A stretch of DNA of 64,000 nucleotides from Pseudomonas sp. 8AS (GCF_902506505.1 NZ_LR733406.1:2590826-2654825), one strand, 5' to 3'. Positions 24,515 through 33,182 are shown, counted from the stretch's first letter. The notes: generated by a model not told the origin, from the sequence alone. A program made the numbers and translations.

Positions 24515-25470
24515 GCGCCCTGGCTGAAGCGTTCGAGGTACAGATCACTGGCCTGCGGCTGGAAGCCGAAGGGGTGATCAGCTTGGAGCTGCAGGCTCCC
24601 GACCGCCAACCACTGCCGGCCTGGACGGCCGGCGCACACATCGACCTGCTGTTGCCATCCGGTCTGGTGCGCCAGTATTCGCTGTGCGGCGATCCCGAGG
24701 ATCGTCGCCGCCTTCGTATCGGCGTGCTGCTGGAGGCCAATGGCCGTGGTGGCTCGCGCGAGGTGCATGGGGCGCTGCGCCTGGGGCAGACACTGAGTAT
24801 CCGTGGGCCGCGCAATGCCTTTGCACTGGGGGCGGAAGGGCCTTACCTGTTCGTCGCTGGCGGCATCGGCATCACGCCGATCATGGCCATGGCCCGCGAA
24901 GCCAGCCGTCGGGGTGCCGAGTGGACGCTGCTGTATGGCGGCCGTTCGCGCCGTTCCATGGCTTTCATCGACGAGTTGCAGGCGCTTGGCGGCGGGCGCG
25001 TGGAGATCCTGCCGGCCGACGAAGTCGGTCTGCTCGACCTCGATGCCGTTGTCGCGTCTGCCGCTGCCGGCAAGCAGGTGTACAGCTGTGGCCCGGCGCC
25101 ACTGCTCGATGCCCTGACGGCGCGCTTCAGCGAGGCGGGATTGGACGAGCGCTTGCATCTGGAGCGTTTTGCCCCGGCGGCGCCCGTCGCAGGCGCTGCG
25201 GGCGACAGCCTGCGGGTGATCCTGGCGCGCAGCGGCGGCGAGGTCGAGGTGCTACCCGGCTGCACCATCATGGCCGCCCTGCGCGCGGCCGGGCATGCGG
25301 TGGCCTCGTCGTGCGAGCAGGGTGTCTGCGGCATGTGCGAGACGCGGGTGCTCGACGGCGTGCCGGATCACCGCGACTCGTTGCTCACCGAAAGCGAGCG
25401 GGCCAAGGGCAATGTGATGATGCTCTGCGTGTCGCGCGCGCTCACGCCAACTCTGACTCTGGATCTGTAA
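24511..25470 (+). CDS. Rieske oxygenase reductase (FMN, NAD, C-terminal 2Fe-2S)
   Basis: Electron-transfer protein of 319 aa of the phthalate-dioxygenase-reductase/VanB type. The flavin-binding RQYSLCG is at about residue 54, the NAD-binding FVAGGIGITPIMAMA at about 113, and the plant-type ferredoxin domain is at the C-terminus (CEQGVCGMCETRV, with the last ligand in NVMMLC). It passes electrons from NADH to the oxygenase encoded immediately upstream, with which it overlaps by four bases. It ends the predicted catabolic operon. Confidence 0.92.
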   Translation: MSALAEAFEVQITGLRLEAEGVISLELQAPDRQPLPAWTAGAHIDLLLPSGLVRQYSLCGDPEDRRRLRIGVLLEANGRGGSREVHGALRLGQTLSIRGPRNAFALGAEGPYLFVAGGIGITPIMAMAREASRRGAEWTLLYGGRSRRSMAFIDELQALGGGRVEILPADEVGLLDLDAVVASAAAGKQVYSCGPAPLLDALTARFSEAGLDERLHLERFAPAAPVAGAAGDSLRVILARSGGEVEVLPGCTIMAALRAAGHAVASSCEQGVCGMCETRVLDGVPDHRDSLLTESERAKGNVMMLCVSRALTPTLTLDL

Positions 25471-25480
25471 GGAGCCTGGC

Positions 25481-26413
25481 GTGAACATCAGCAGCGCACA
25501 GACACTGGCGCAACGGTCGGGTAGTGAGCAACGGCTGCTCAAGCTGTCGATCTTGCTCACCTTGTTGCTGGCCGGCGCGGGTATCGGCTTCGGCCTGTAC
25601 GCCGGCTCGCAGTCGATTGTCTTCGACGGCCTGTTCAACGCCATCGATGCAAGCATGGCGGCGTTGGCGCTGTTGGTCGCCAGGTTGGTGGTGCGCCAGC
25701 CGGGACGGCGATTTCAGCAGGGCTACTGGCATATCGAACCTCTGGTGCTGGCGCTCTACGGCAGCGTATTGGTGATGCTCTGCGCCTACGCCCTGGTCGA
25801 CTCGCTGGCGGGTCTGATGCACGGGGGCAGGGCGCTGGCGTTCGATGGTGCGATTGTCTATGCGCTGCTCAGCGGCCTGGTGTCGATGGTCAGTTACGCC
25901 TACCTGCGGCGCTGCAACCGGCGCATTGACTCCGACCTGATCCAGCTCGACCTGCACAGCTGGTTGATGTCCAGCAGCATCAGCCTGGCTCTTTTGCTGG
26001 CATTCACTGTCGGCTGGTGGATGCAGGGCAGTGAGCACGCCCAGTGGGCGCCCTATATCGACCCGCTGGTTCTGGCGCTGCTGAGCCTGCTGCTCATGCC
26101 GCTGCCGTGTCGCACTGTGGTGCGGGCGATTCGCCAGGTGCTGCGCATGACGCCCGGTGCGTTGGACGAGGAGATCGTCGGACTGATGCAACGCATGTCC
26201 CAGCGCTATGGTTTCGAGCGTTTTTCCCACTGTGCGGTGCATAACGGTCGCGGCCTGTTCGTCGAGTTGCACATCCTGCTGCCGGCGACGATGGATCACT
26301 GGTCGGTGAGCGCACTGGATGGCGTGCGCAGCGAGATTGCCGCAGCGATTGGCCGCGAAGGGCCGAACCGTTGGCTGGCCATCGCCTTTACCCGGGATGG
26401 GCGCTGGCTATGA
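25481..26413 (+). CDS. Cation-diffusion-facilitator family transporter
   Basis: Membrane protein of 310 aa with five or six hydrophobic helices in the first 220 residues and a cytoplasmic C-terminal domain. Acidic and His residues sit where CDF metal ligands are found, in FDGLFNAIDAS (helix 2) and QLDLHSWLM (helix 5). Family members export divalent metal ions by proton antiport. It follows the reductase gene by only 10 bases, so it may be read from the same transcript, although a metabolic link is not obvious. The metal is not predictable here. Confidence 0.82.
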   Translation: MNISSAQTLAQRSGSEQRLLKLSILLTLLLAGAGIGFGLYAGSQSIVFDGLFNAIDASMAALALLVARLVVRQPGRRFQQGYWHIEPLVLALYGSVLVMLCAYALVDSLAGLMHGGRALAFDGAIVYALLSGLVSMVSYAYLRRCNRRIDSDLIQLDLHSWLMSSSISLALLLAFTVGWWMQGSEHAQWAPYIDPLVLALLSLLLMPLPCRTVVRAIRQVLRMTPGALDEEIVGLMQRMSQRYGFERFSHCAVHNGRGLFVELHILLPATMDHWSVSALDGVRSEIAAAIGREGPNRWLAIAFTRDGRWL

Positions 26414-26613
26414 ACACGCAGTACGCGCGAGCGGCCGCGCCGCCCTGATCCCGCCGATTCACCCTGTTTTCTATGACGCACTGCCGGCCTGTGCCGGTGG
26501 TTGGGCGCAGTTGCGCCTGCGTCAGCCCTGCTCCCCTAGGAGACCTGCGGTGGGTAGTCCGCTACTGCCGCCTTACGTGCAAGCCAGCATCACAATAACA
26601 ACGGAGATAGCGA

Positions 26614-27345
26614 ATGAAGCAGTTGCTCAACCTGACCCTGGTCAGCGCCGTCCTGGCTCCCTGGAGCCTGGCTCAGGCCATTACCCTCAACGACGATTTC
26701 AGCCTGGCCGTGGAGGCCGCAGCGCTCAGCGACTACCGCTCGCGGGGCATCTCCCAGACCCAGGGCGACCCTGCGCTGCAGGGCTCGGTCACGCTGCTGC
26801 ACAGCAGTGGTGCCTATGCCGGCGTGTGGAGCTCCAATGTCGACTTCGGTTATGGCAGCAATACCCGCCAGGAGCTGGATTACTTCGCCGGTTACTACTG
26901 GCAGATCAACGACGACATCGCCCTGGATGTTGGCTACTTCGACTACACCTACCCGCGCCAGAACGGCCTCAACTACAGCGAGTACTACGCCGAGCTGAGC
27001 GCCTATGGCGCACGCGTGGGGAGCTATTACTCGGACGACCTCGGTGGCGACCAGAGCATGCTCTACAGCTACGTCGGCTATGGCTTCGCCTTGCCATTCG
27101 ACGTGGCTTTCGACCTTCGCTACGGCCAGGCCGACTACAAGGACCCGTTGTGGATCTCCGCCAGTGGCCACAGCCGCGACAGCTATGACGAGTGGGAGGC
27201 CAAGCTGAGCAAGGAGATGTTCTCGCTGAACTGGTCGCTGAGCTACGTCGATACCGACCTGTCCGAGGTCGAGTGCGCCAACTACATGGGCTTCGATGAT
27301 GTCTGCTCGGCCACCGTGGTGGTCGGCGTCAGCACCTCGTTCTGA
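26614..27345 (+). CDS. TorF-family putative outer-membrane porin
   Basis: Protein of 243 aa with a signal peptide (MKQLLNLTLVSAVLAPWSLA, cleavage near residue 22). It is followed by alternating beta strands rich in Tyr, Asp and Gly and a terminal aromatic (STSF), as in outer-membrane barrels. The YRSRGISQTQGDPALQGS start of the mature protein is characteristic of the conserved family known as TorF. A role in uptake through the outer membrane is inferred. A good ribosome site (GGAG) lies before the ATG. Confidence 0.85.
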   Translation: MKQLLNLTLVSAVLAPWSLAQAITLNDDFSLAVEAAALSDYRSRGISQTQGDPALQGSVTLLHSSGAYAGVWSSNVDFGYGSNTRQELDYFAGYYWQINDDIALDVGYFDYTYPRQNGLNYSEYYAELSAYGARVGSYYSDDLGGDQSMLYSYVGYGFALPFDVAFDLRYGQADYKDPLWISASGHSRDSYDEWEAKLSKEMFSLNWSLSYVDTDLSEVECANYMGFDDVCSATVVVGVSTSF

Positions 27346-27388
27346 GTATCTCCGGGAGGCCAAGTGCCTCCCGGTTGTTTAGCGGGGT

Positions 27389-28384
27389 ATGGCTATGTGG
27401 TTCAAACGAGAGGCACATCACCTGGGGCTGGAGGTCAGCCAATGGATTGTCGGGCTGTTGGCGGGAGGGCGTGGTGAGCCCACGGCCTCGGCACGCCTGG
27501 CGCGCCATCCGCAGTTGCTGGAGAGCCTCAGGAAGTTGGCCGGGCACTGGCCGGGGCAGGAGTTGCCCGCTGCGACGCAGGTCGTGGAGCACAATGATCC
27601 GCAGCTGGCGGAGCAGCTGTCTGCCTGCGAGCAGCAGGTGGTCGAGTTGCAGCGGCACTGTCATGAGCTGGCGCTACAGACGGCCGAGCAGCAACGGCAA
27701 CTGGCGGCCTGGCAGCTCAGCCAGCAGGTCTGGGACACGATGCTGGCGACCCTGACCGAGGGCAGCTGGGAACTGGTGGTGGTCAATGGTGACCCGCAGC
27801 ATCCGCGCAATGAAATGCGCTGGTCCGACCAGTTCTGCACCTTGCTCGGCTACAGCCGCCGGGAGTTGCCCGATGGCTGGGAGAGCTACGCTAGGGTCAC
27901 TCATCCGGAGGACATGCCAAGCGTCATGCAACGCTTCCATGGTCTGGTCGGCAGCAGCGATGCGGATGCCTCCTACGTGGTGGAGTACCGTATGTTCCAC
28001 AAGACCCAGGGTGAAACCTGGTTTCGCGAGCAGGCGCGATGCCTGCGCGACGAGCGCGGCACCCTGTTGCGGGTGGTCGGCGCGGTGCGCAGCATTGCTG
28101 ACGAGAAGCAGGCCGAGGCGGCGCGTGAGCGCGAGCAGCAATCGATCCAGTCGACCTACGGTGAGATCGCCCAACTGGTCGGGGTGATCAAGAGCATCGC
28201 CGACCAGACCAACCTGCTGGCCCTGAACGCGGCCATTGAGGCTGCGCGGGCCGGCGAGCAGGGGAGAGGGTTCTCGGTGGTCGCCGACGAGGTCAAGCAA
28301 CTGGCCAGGCGTACCCGCGATGCCACCCTGGAGATCCAGGACATGCTGCGCCACAGCCATGAGCGCATTGGGGGCCGCATATGA
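27389..28384 (+). CDS. PAS-domain methyl-accepting chemotaxis protein (soluble)
   Basis: Protein of 331 aa without membrane helices. Residues 1-120 are helical and unassigned. A PAS domain with PAC tail follows (about 125-240; [20 protein letters not shown] and [15 protein letters not shown]). The C-terminus is the receptor signalling hairpin ([20 protein letters not shown]), which contacts CheA and CheW. The signalling domain ends soon after the hairpin, so there is only a short second methylation helix. Its stop overlaps the SMR gene start by four bases. The signal is probably a cytoplasmic redox or metabolic cue. Confidence 0.85.
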   Translation: MAMWFKREAHHLGLEVSQWIVGLLAGGRGEPTASARLARHPQLLESLRKLAGHWPGQELPAATQVVEHNDPQLAEQLSACEQQVVELQRHCHELALQTAEQQRQLAAWQLSQQVWDTMLATLTEGSWELVVVNGDPQHPRNEMRWSDQFCTLLGYSRRELPDGWESYARVTHPEDMPSVMQRFHGLVGSSDADASYVVEYRMFHKTQGETWFREQARCLRDERGTLLRVVGAVRSIADEKQAEAAREREQQSIQSTYGEIAQLVGVIKSIADQTNLLALNAAIEAARAGEQGRGFSVVADEVKQLARRTRDATLEIQDMLRHSHERIGGRI

Positions 28385-28710
28385 GCAACTGGGGCTTTCT
28401 GCTGCTGGCCATCGTCGCCGAGGTCATTGCCACTTCGCTGCTCAAGGCCAGCAACGGCTTCACCCGGCCCTGGCCGACGCTGCTGATGGTGCTCGGCTTC
28501 ACGATCGCCTTCTACTGCCTGTCACTGACGCTGCGTTCGATCCCCGTCGGCATTGCCTATGCCGTCTGGTCCGGGCTGGGCGTGGTGCTGATCACGCTCT
28601 CAGCCTGGTGGTTCTTCGGTCAGCGTCTGGACACTGCGGCCCTGGCGGGTATCGGTCTGATCGTGGCGGGCGTGTTGGTGATGAATCTTTTCTCGCATAG
28701 CCTGCACTGA
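28381..28710 (+). CDS. Small multidrug resistance (SMR) transporter
   Basis: Four-helix inner-membrane protein of 109 aa. The essential membrane glutamate is Glu14 ([15 protein letters not shown]), and [12 protein letters not shown] is the signature of helix 3. EmrE/QacE relatives exchange protons for quaternary ammonium compounds, guanidinium or polyamines. The gene overlaps the chemoreceptor stop and precedes a polyamine-type binding protein by about 40 bases, so an amine-related substrate is plausible. Confidence 0.9.
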   Translation: MSNWGFLLLAIVAEVIATSLLKASNGFTRPWPTLLMVLGFTIAFYCLSLTLRSIPVGIAYAVWSGLGVVLITLSAWWFFGQRLDTAALAGIGLIVAGVLVMNLFSHSLH

Positions 28711-28752
28711 GGCGACAGACGCCCCGTGCAGAGCAAACAAGGAAGCATTGGC

Positions 28753-29820
28753 ATGTTGAGGGCTCTTTTACTGTCTCTGGCGCTATGCAGCCACGTTCAG
28801 GCGGCAGAAACGCTGCGGGTCTATAACTGGGCGCAGTACATCGACCCGCAGACCCTGCGTGGATTTGAGCGTGAGAGTGGAGTGAAAGTCGAGTACCAGA
28901 CTTTCACCACCGCAGCAGAACGTGACGCCGCCCTGTTCGACAGCAGTGGCTGGGATGTATTGGTTCCCTCGCATTTCCAGTTGCCACGGCTGATTCGCGA
29001 AGGTCGTATCCAGATTCTCGACAAGAGTCGCCTGGCCAATTACGCAAATCTGGACAGCAAGCTGCTCGCTGCTCTGGTTTCCTTTGAAAATGCCCAGCGC
29101 TACGCAGTGCCGTATCAGTGGTCTTCTGCCGGGCTGGTCTACGACACCGAGACAGCCGTGCAGCAGTTTGGTGGGCCACTGCCGGAGAGCTGGAGCCTTG
29201 CCCTTGTCGAGCAGTCCCTGGCGCGCCTTGCTCCCTGCGGCGTCAGCTGGCTGGATGCGCCCGAGGAGATGTATTCGCTGTTGCTTAACTATCAAGGCAA
29301 GCGCTTGCCAAGCTCCTCGACCCAGTACTTGGCGCGACAAGGGCAAACCTTGGAGCACATGGCGCAAAATCTGCGGGCGCTGAACAATGAAGCCTACGTG
29401 GATGATCTGGTGGCAGGTCGGCTTTGCCTAGCCGTGGCTTGGTCTGGGCAGGCACTGATGGCCGCTCGAAAGAGACCATCTCTGCAATTCGTGGTACCCA
29501 CCGAGGGGGCGCCGATTTCCCTGGAGACCTGGGTGATTCCCACAACTGCGCGCAACACCGAACTGGCTTATCGCTTTATCGACTACATGCTGAGGCCGCA
29601 AAGCTCAGTACAGAACTCGGCATACACCCTCTTTTACTCCGCTTTACGATCAGATCTGCCCCAGCTGCGTCGGCTTCAGCAAGATCAGCCGTCCCTGATA
29701 CTCGACCCCAAGCTGCGCAGTCGGTTGTATTTTCTGGAGCAGCCGACGAGCGAGCAGAAGGAGGTAATCGACAAGCAATGGGCGCTCCTGGAGCGTCAGC
29801 AACGAGAATATTCCAAGTAA
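28753..29820 (+). CDS. Periplasmic polyamine-type binding protein (PotF/SpuD-like)
   Basis: Extracellular solute-binding protein of 355 aa. The start at 28753 is chosen over a GTG at 28726 because AAGGA precedes it and it opens directly onto a signal peptide (MLRALLLSLALCSHVQA). The mature start, ETLRVYNWAQYIDPQTLRGF, is the PotD/PotF/SpuD signature. No ABC permease or ATPase follows, so it either serves a transporter encoded elsewhere or acts as a sensor ligand-binding protein with the nearby chemoreceptor. The exact amine is not predictable. Confidence 0.85.
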   Translation: MLRALLLSLALCSHVQAAETLRVYNWAQYIDPQTLRGFERESGVKVEYQTFTTAAERDAALFDSSGWDVLVPSHFQLPRLIREGRIQILDKSRLANYANLDSKLLAALVSFENAQRYAVPYQWSSAGLVYDTETAVQQFGGPLPESWSLALVEQSLARLAPCGVSWLDAPEEMYSLLLNYQGKRLPSSSTQYLARQGQTLEHMAQNLRALNNEAYVDDLVAGRLCLAVAWSGQALMAARKRPSLQFVVPTEGAPISLETWVIPTTARNTELAYRFIDYMLRPQSSVQNSAYTLFYSALRSDLPQLRRLQQDQPSLILDPKLRSRLYFLEQPTSEQKEVIDKQWALLERQQREYSK

Positions 29821-29829
29821 AAGCTATGG

Positions 29830-30031
29830 CTGCTATTGGCCGATTCTGTTGAAAAAGTCGGTTTCTGCGAGAGTTGTGTTTCGGCAGTTCAAGAATCGCT
29901 CGATTTCGGCGTTGCTACGTAAAAACCAATACAGCTCTGTCCTCTGAGCGAAACAGATTTCAACGTCGCTCACGCTCTTTCAAGGGCAAAAATCGCGATG
30001 GGACTTTTTCAACAGAATCGGCCGATAGCGG
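29830..30031. mobile_element. MITE with the same ends as the IS1182-type element
   Basis: A 202-base non-coding element bounded by 29-base inverted repeats (29830-29858 and 30003-30031) that differ at two positions. The core GGCCGATTCTGTTGAAAAAG matches the ends of the defective insertion sequence at 13049-14042. It contains no transposase, so it must have been moved in trans by a full-length relative. It inserted 9 bases after the binding-protein stop. Confidence 0.85.
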
Positions 30032-30095
30032 TCTATATGAAGCAGCTATCGACCAAATAAACATACGGCATTGAACGCAAAGGAGGCCCAGTGGC

Positions 30096-30383
30096 TCAGG
30101 CTGGGTTTTGCTGCACGCTTTCCCATGCTGCTGAGTACAACCCTGCAGCATCGCTGCACAACAGCCGAATGGCTTGCATGCATCCACTTAATGGTTCGCC
30201 GGAAAGCTCATTCAAATTAGATGAACCACTGAGGGCGCAGAGCAGGCTCAGGGCGGCGCACTGGCGCTGCACGGCTTCGTCATAGAGCTCGGTTGCTGGG
30301 GCATCACTGCGAAAACCAAGCAAGCTGCCGTGTTCGCCGGCATGGAGCGGGGTAAAGCCTGGGAATGAGTCGCTCGGGTGCAT
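30096..30383 (-). CDS. Small hypothetical protein, 95 aa
   Basis: Not firmly recognised; small Pseudomonas proteins of this style, with a short N-terminal pocket-like segment followed by two helices containing SLLCAL and IRLLCSD, are common and uncharacterised. It is soluble and lacks a signal peptide. GGAGG lies just before the ATG on the minus strand, supporting translation. The leader contains the folded RNA candidate at 30434-30510, so expression may be controlled by that structure. Confidence 0.6.
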   Translation of the reverse strand: MHPSDSFPGFTPLHAGEHGSLLGFRSDAPATELYDEAVQRQCAALSLLCALSGSSNLNELSGEPLSGCMQAIRLLCSDAAGLYSAAWESVQQNPA

Positions 30384-30433
30384 AGGGAGGCCTCTAGAGT
30401 TTTAGAGACCGCCAGCATCACTTCCACATGATG

Positions 30434-30510
30434 GGTGGCGGCTGTATGCGGGTGTGGAAGACCGAGACTCTAGGAACTCGGTGCGCCGAAGCGCCCCGCA
30501 TACAGCCACC
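30434..30510 (-). ncRNA. Structured RNA candidate (three-way junction) upstream of the 95-aa gene
   Basis: On the minus strand GGTGGCTGTATGCGGG pairs with CCCGCATACAGCCGCCACC. Inside lie two hairpins: GCGC closed by a cTTCGg tetraloop, and CCGAG paired with CTCGG. The UUCG loop forms only on the minus strand, so that is taken as the RNA strand. It lies about 50 bases upstream of the small gene. It recalls phage-type C4 antisense RNAs, but that identity is a guess from memory. Confidence 0.55.
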
Positions 30511-30824
30511 ATAACGAATTGCTCATGGTGATCCTGGAGTCAGGTCTGTTGACCCGCCCATTCACACTATTCAGCTCTCAGGGGCTGTGCAAGACCCCAC
30601 TTTACGGCATCCGGACGAAAAAGGCCTTCACCATGAATGACCTTCAAGATGGCTAAAAAGTCGTTTGGTGATGTTGTCGTATAAAGAAAATGCGCCGCAG
30701 GATGGGCTTGATCGTGAGATTTTACCGACGAGCGGTTCTTTGGTTGGCGCGGACTTTTTCTAACCAGCAGGACATGGGGTGTCAAATCCCTACCCCAAGC
30801 CTACCCCAAGCTGAATTTTGGCCA
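30511..30824. other. Gene-free stretch before tRNA-Thr
   Basis: Relatively AT-rich DNA with an unsupported 72-codon frame on the minus strand (30567-30785) and a short tandem CTACCCCAAG repeat near 30790-30810. No domain, ribosome site or structure convinced me. It may be decayed mobile DNA next to the tRNA. Confidence 0.4.
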
Positions 30825-30856
30825 CAAAAAAGGGCTACGTTTTCACGTAACCCTTT
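30825..30856 (-). terminator. Terminator of tRNA-Thr
   Basis: On the minus strand AAGGGTTACGT and ACGTAGCCCTT form an 11-base stem with one G-T pair and a four-base loop, followed by a T run. It lies eight bases after the mature 3' end of the tRNA. Confidence 0.85.
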
Positions 30857-30864
30857 GATTTGTA

Positions 30865-30940
<76 letters not shown>

Positions 30941-31205
30941 AAGGGGCGCCATTATAGCCATTGGCAGCGCGGAGTAAACCGTTGCGATGCAGTTGATACA
31001 TGGGCCGGCTATCAGCCGCGCTGCGCTTATGCACAATCGCGAGGCTTAATGAGGATGAATGCGCGACTTTTGTGCGCCAGCTCTCAGTCAAACATAACTT
31101 GCTGTTTTTAATGATTTTTTGCTTGTGATCAAAAAATCGGCAGCGCCGCGCAGGGCAGTCGCGGCAGGCTTTGCAGCGTTTTCTGCAGAAACTACGCACA
31201 GAGTT

Positions 31206-31224
31206 ATCCACAGCTTCTGTGGAT
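31206..31224. other. Palindrome containing a DnaA-box-like word
   Basis: ATCCACAG and CTGTGGAT face each other with a three-base loop, directly after the methyltransferase stop. TTATCCACA at 31204-31212 equals the DnaA-box consensus. A single box with its mirror is not an origin; it may be a titration site or part of a transcription end. The 289 bases between tRNA-Thr and the methyltransferase hold no gene. Confidence 0.35.
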
Positions 31225-31229
31225 GGTTG

Positions 31230-32435
31230 TCAGGGCCGCTCGGCGAGCAGTAGCAGGTTGCGCGGGCTCAAGGCATGGCTGCAGAAACTGCCCAGTTGTA
31301 CGTGGTAGCCCTGTTCTTCCAGGTACAGCGCGCGGTCCAGCAGCAGCCACAGTTCCAGGGGGCGGCGGAACAGGTTGCGCAGCAGTTCCAGGTTGCGCAC
31401 CTGGGCCAGGCGTTGCCAGCCCTGGCTTTCGAGGCTCGTCCAGTCGCACTCCGGTGGCCTGGGCAGCTCCTTCAGGGCGGCCAGGTCGCGGCAGTAGTCG
31501 GCGAAGTCCTTGGCCAGCCAGGCGACCGGCAGGGAAGGGGTCGGCAGATAGTGGTCGCAGCCGCGCAGTTGCCGCTGCAGCAGGTCGAAGGCCAGGCGGC
31601 GGGCCATGGAGCGGTCGCGTTGCTGGCGCACGCGCTGGCCGGCGGTGACGGTTTCGCTGAGCGGCAGGCCCAGGTCGTCGCGCGACAGCTGCAGGGCGGA
31701 GTGTTGCGCGGGGCTGGATAGCGCCTGGTAGTGCTGGGTGTGAATGCGGTTGTAGCAGCAGGGGGCCACCGCCAGTTGCCGGCAGCCCTTGGCGCTGGCC
31801 AGTTGCAGCAGGCGCACATGCAGCTCGCCACAGGCGTGCAGGGCTACCGGGCTGTGCTCGGCGTGCAGCTGTTCGGCGGCATCGGCGGCCAGCACATCCT
31901 GCTGCCGATGCTGTGCGGCGAGGTGCAGGCGCTCGCTCAGCCGTTGTCCGGCGCTGACCAGCTGCGGGTCGTATTCGAGGCAGGTCAGCTGGCCACCGTC
32001 GTGGGCCAGCAGGCGGCCGAGGTGGCCCTTGCCGGCGCACCAGTCGAGCCAGTGGCCGGGTTGCCGGTGGAACTGCAGGCGGCTGGCGAAGGCCTCGATC
32101 TGCTGCCATTTGCGCCCCGGCACATCGATCGAGTAGTGCGCGGGCAGCTTTCGCATCGCCTTGACCGGCAGTTCGCCGAGCTGGCTCAGGGCCTGGGCGT
32201 GGGCGGCCAGCTGCGGGAAGGGGGCGGGTGCGGCGAGCAGGTGCGGTTGGTTATGGCTGGCCTCGGCCTGCTCCAGGCTGCGCTGGCGCAGCCAGTGGGC
32301 CAGCTCGGCGTGTTCGTGTTCCCAGTCCAGCCGCAGGCTGGTGAACGGCTTGGGTCGCCACAGCTGCTGGTGGGCCAGCAGGAAGCTGTCCAGCGCCTGG
32401 AAGCGTTCGAGCAGGGTGGGGCCGGTGAGGATCAT
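31230..32435 (-). CDS. SAM-dependent methyltransferase-domain protein
   Basis: Protein of 401 aa. Central residues hold a Rossmann methyltransferase domain: WLDWCAGKGHLGRLLAHDGG is motif I, TCLEYDPQLV motif II, VALHACGELH motif IV. A CCYN motif (VAPCCYNRIH) follows, typical of the GSTCD/METTL25-like group. The substrate is unknown. It follows the ABC permease genes on the same strand by 57 bases, and from memory the same neighbour is found in P. aeruginosa, so it is part of the conserved block rather than the accessory region. Confidence 0.8.
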   Translation of the reverse strand: MILTGPTLLERFQALDSFLLAHQQLWRPKPFTSLRLDWEHEHAELAHWLRQRSLEQAEASHNQPHLLAAPAPFPQLAAHAQALSQLGELPVKAMRKLPAHYSIDVPGRKWQQIEAFASRLQFHRQPGHWLDWCAGKGHLGRLLAHDGGQLTCLEYDPQLVSAGQRLSERLHLAAQHRQQDVLAADAAEQLHAEHSPVALHACGELHVRLLQLASAKGCRQLAVAPCCYNRIHTQHYQALSSPAQHSALQLSRDDLGLPLSETVTAGQRVRQQRDRSMARRLAFDLLQRQLRGCDHYLPTPSLPVAWLAKDFADYCRDLAALKELPRPPECDWTSLESQGWQRLAQVRNLELLRNLFRRPLELWLLLDRALYLEEQGYHVQLGSFCSHALSPRNLLLLAERP

Positions 32436-32459
32436 GGCGGGGCTGGGCGAATGAGGGGC

Positions 32460-32483
32460 GGCGTTCTCCCGCGGGAGAGCGCC
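32460..32483 (-). terminator. GC-rich hairpin after the ABC transporter operon
   Basis: Arms GGCGTTCTCCC and GGGAGAGCGCC around a two-base centre, between the last permease stop and the methyltransferase start. No T run, so termination may be partial. Confidence 0.4.
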
Positions 32484-32492
32484 ATCCGGGAG

Positions 32493-33182
32493 TTAGCGAC
32501 CCTGGCAGGCGTCCACGCGCAGCCAGCGTTCCAGCAGCTTGAAGCCGCGCACCATGATGTAGGCGATGAACAGGTAGAACAGCCCGGCGGCGAAGAATAT
32601 CTCCACCGGCAGGTAGGTGCGGGCGATGATGGTGCGCGCCATGCCGGTCAGCTCGAGCAGGGTCACGGTGCTGGCCAGGGCACTGGCCTTGAGCATCAGA
32701 ATCACCTCGTTGCTGTAGGCCGGCAGGCCGATGCGCGCGGCGCGCGGCAGGACGATGTAGAACATGGTCTGCGCCCGCGACATGCCCAGGGCGCGGGCCG
32801 CCTCGATCTCGCCCGGCGGCACGGCGTGGATCGCGCCGCGCAGGATCTCGGCGATGTAGGCCGCAGTGTGCAGGGTCATGGTGATGATCGCGCACCAGTA
32901 CGGGTCGCGCAGATATGGCCAGAGCGGGCCATAGCGCACGATGTCGAACTGGGCCAGGCCGTAGTAGACCAGGAACAGCTGCACCAGCAGTGGCGTGCCG
33001 CGAAAGAAGAAGATGTAGCCATAGGGCAGGGCACGCACGTACCAGTGGCGCGAGGCGCGGGCGATGCCCAGGGGCAGGGCGAGGATCAGTCCGGCGACCA
33101 CGGCGATGGCCACCAGCTCGATGGTCAGGGCGGCGCCATCGAGCAGCTTGGGCAGGTACTTGACGATGATTTCCCAGTTCAT
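32493..33182 (-). CDS. Polar amino-acid ABC transporter permease (HisM-type)
   Basis: Inner-membrane permease of 229 aa starting MNWEIIVKYLPKLLDG. The EAA loop reads GEIEAARALGMSRAQTMFYI. The frame is open well upstream, but the ATG at 33182 overlaps the stop of the preceding permease (ATGA), which fixes the start. With the partner permease, binding protein and ATPase encoded upstream it forms a complete importer for basic amino acids such as lysine, arginine, ornithine or histidine. Confidence 0.93.
   Translation of the reverse strand: MNWEIIVKYLPKLLDGAALTIELVAIAVVAGLILALPLGIARASRHWYVRALPYGYIFFFRGTPLLVQLFLVYYGLAQFDIVRYGPLWPYLRDPYWCAIITMTLHTAAYIAEILRGAIHAVPPGEIEAARALGMSRAQTMFYIVLPRAARIGLPAYSNEVILMLKASALASTVTLLELTGMARTIIARTYLPVEIFFAAGLFYLFIAYIMVRGFKLLERWLRVDACQGR

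Noticed and set aside
30567..30785. 72-codon minus-strand frame near tRNA-Thr
   Set aside because: No ribosome site, domain or context support; kept only as a note in the gene-free stretch.
31204..31224. DnaA-box-like TTATCCACA as a possible replication origin
   Set aside because: Only one box with its mirror image and no AT-rich unwinding region or origin genes nearby.
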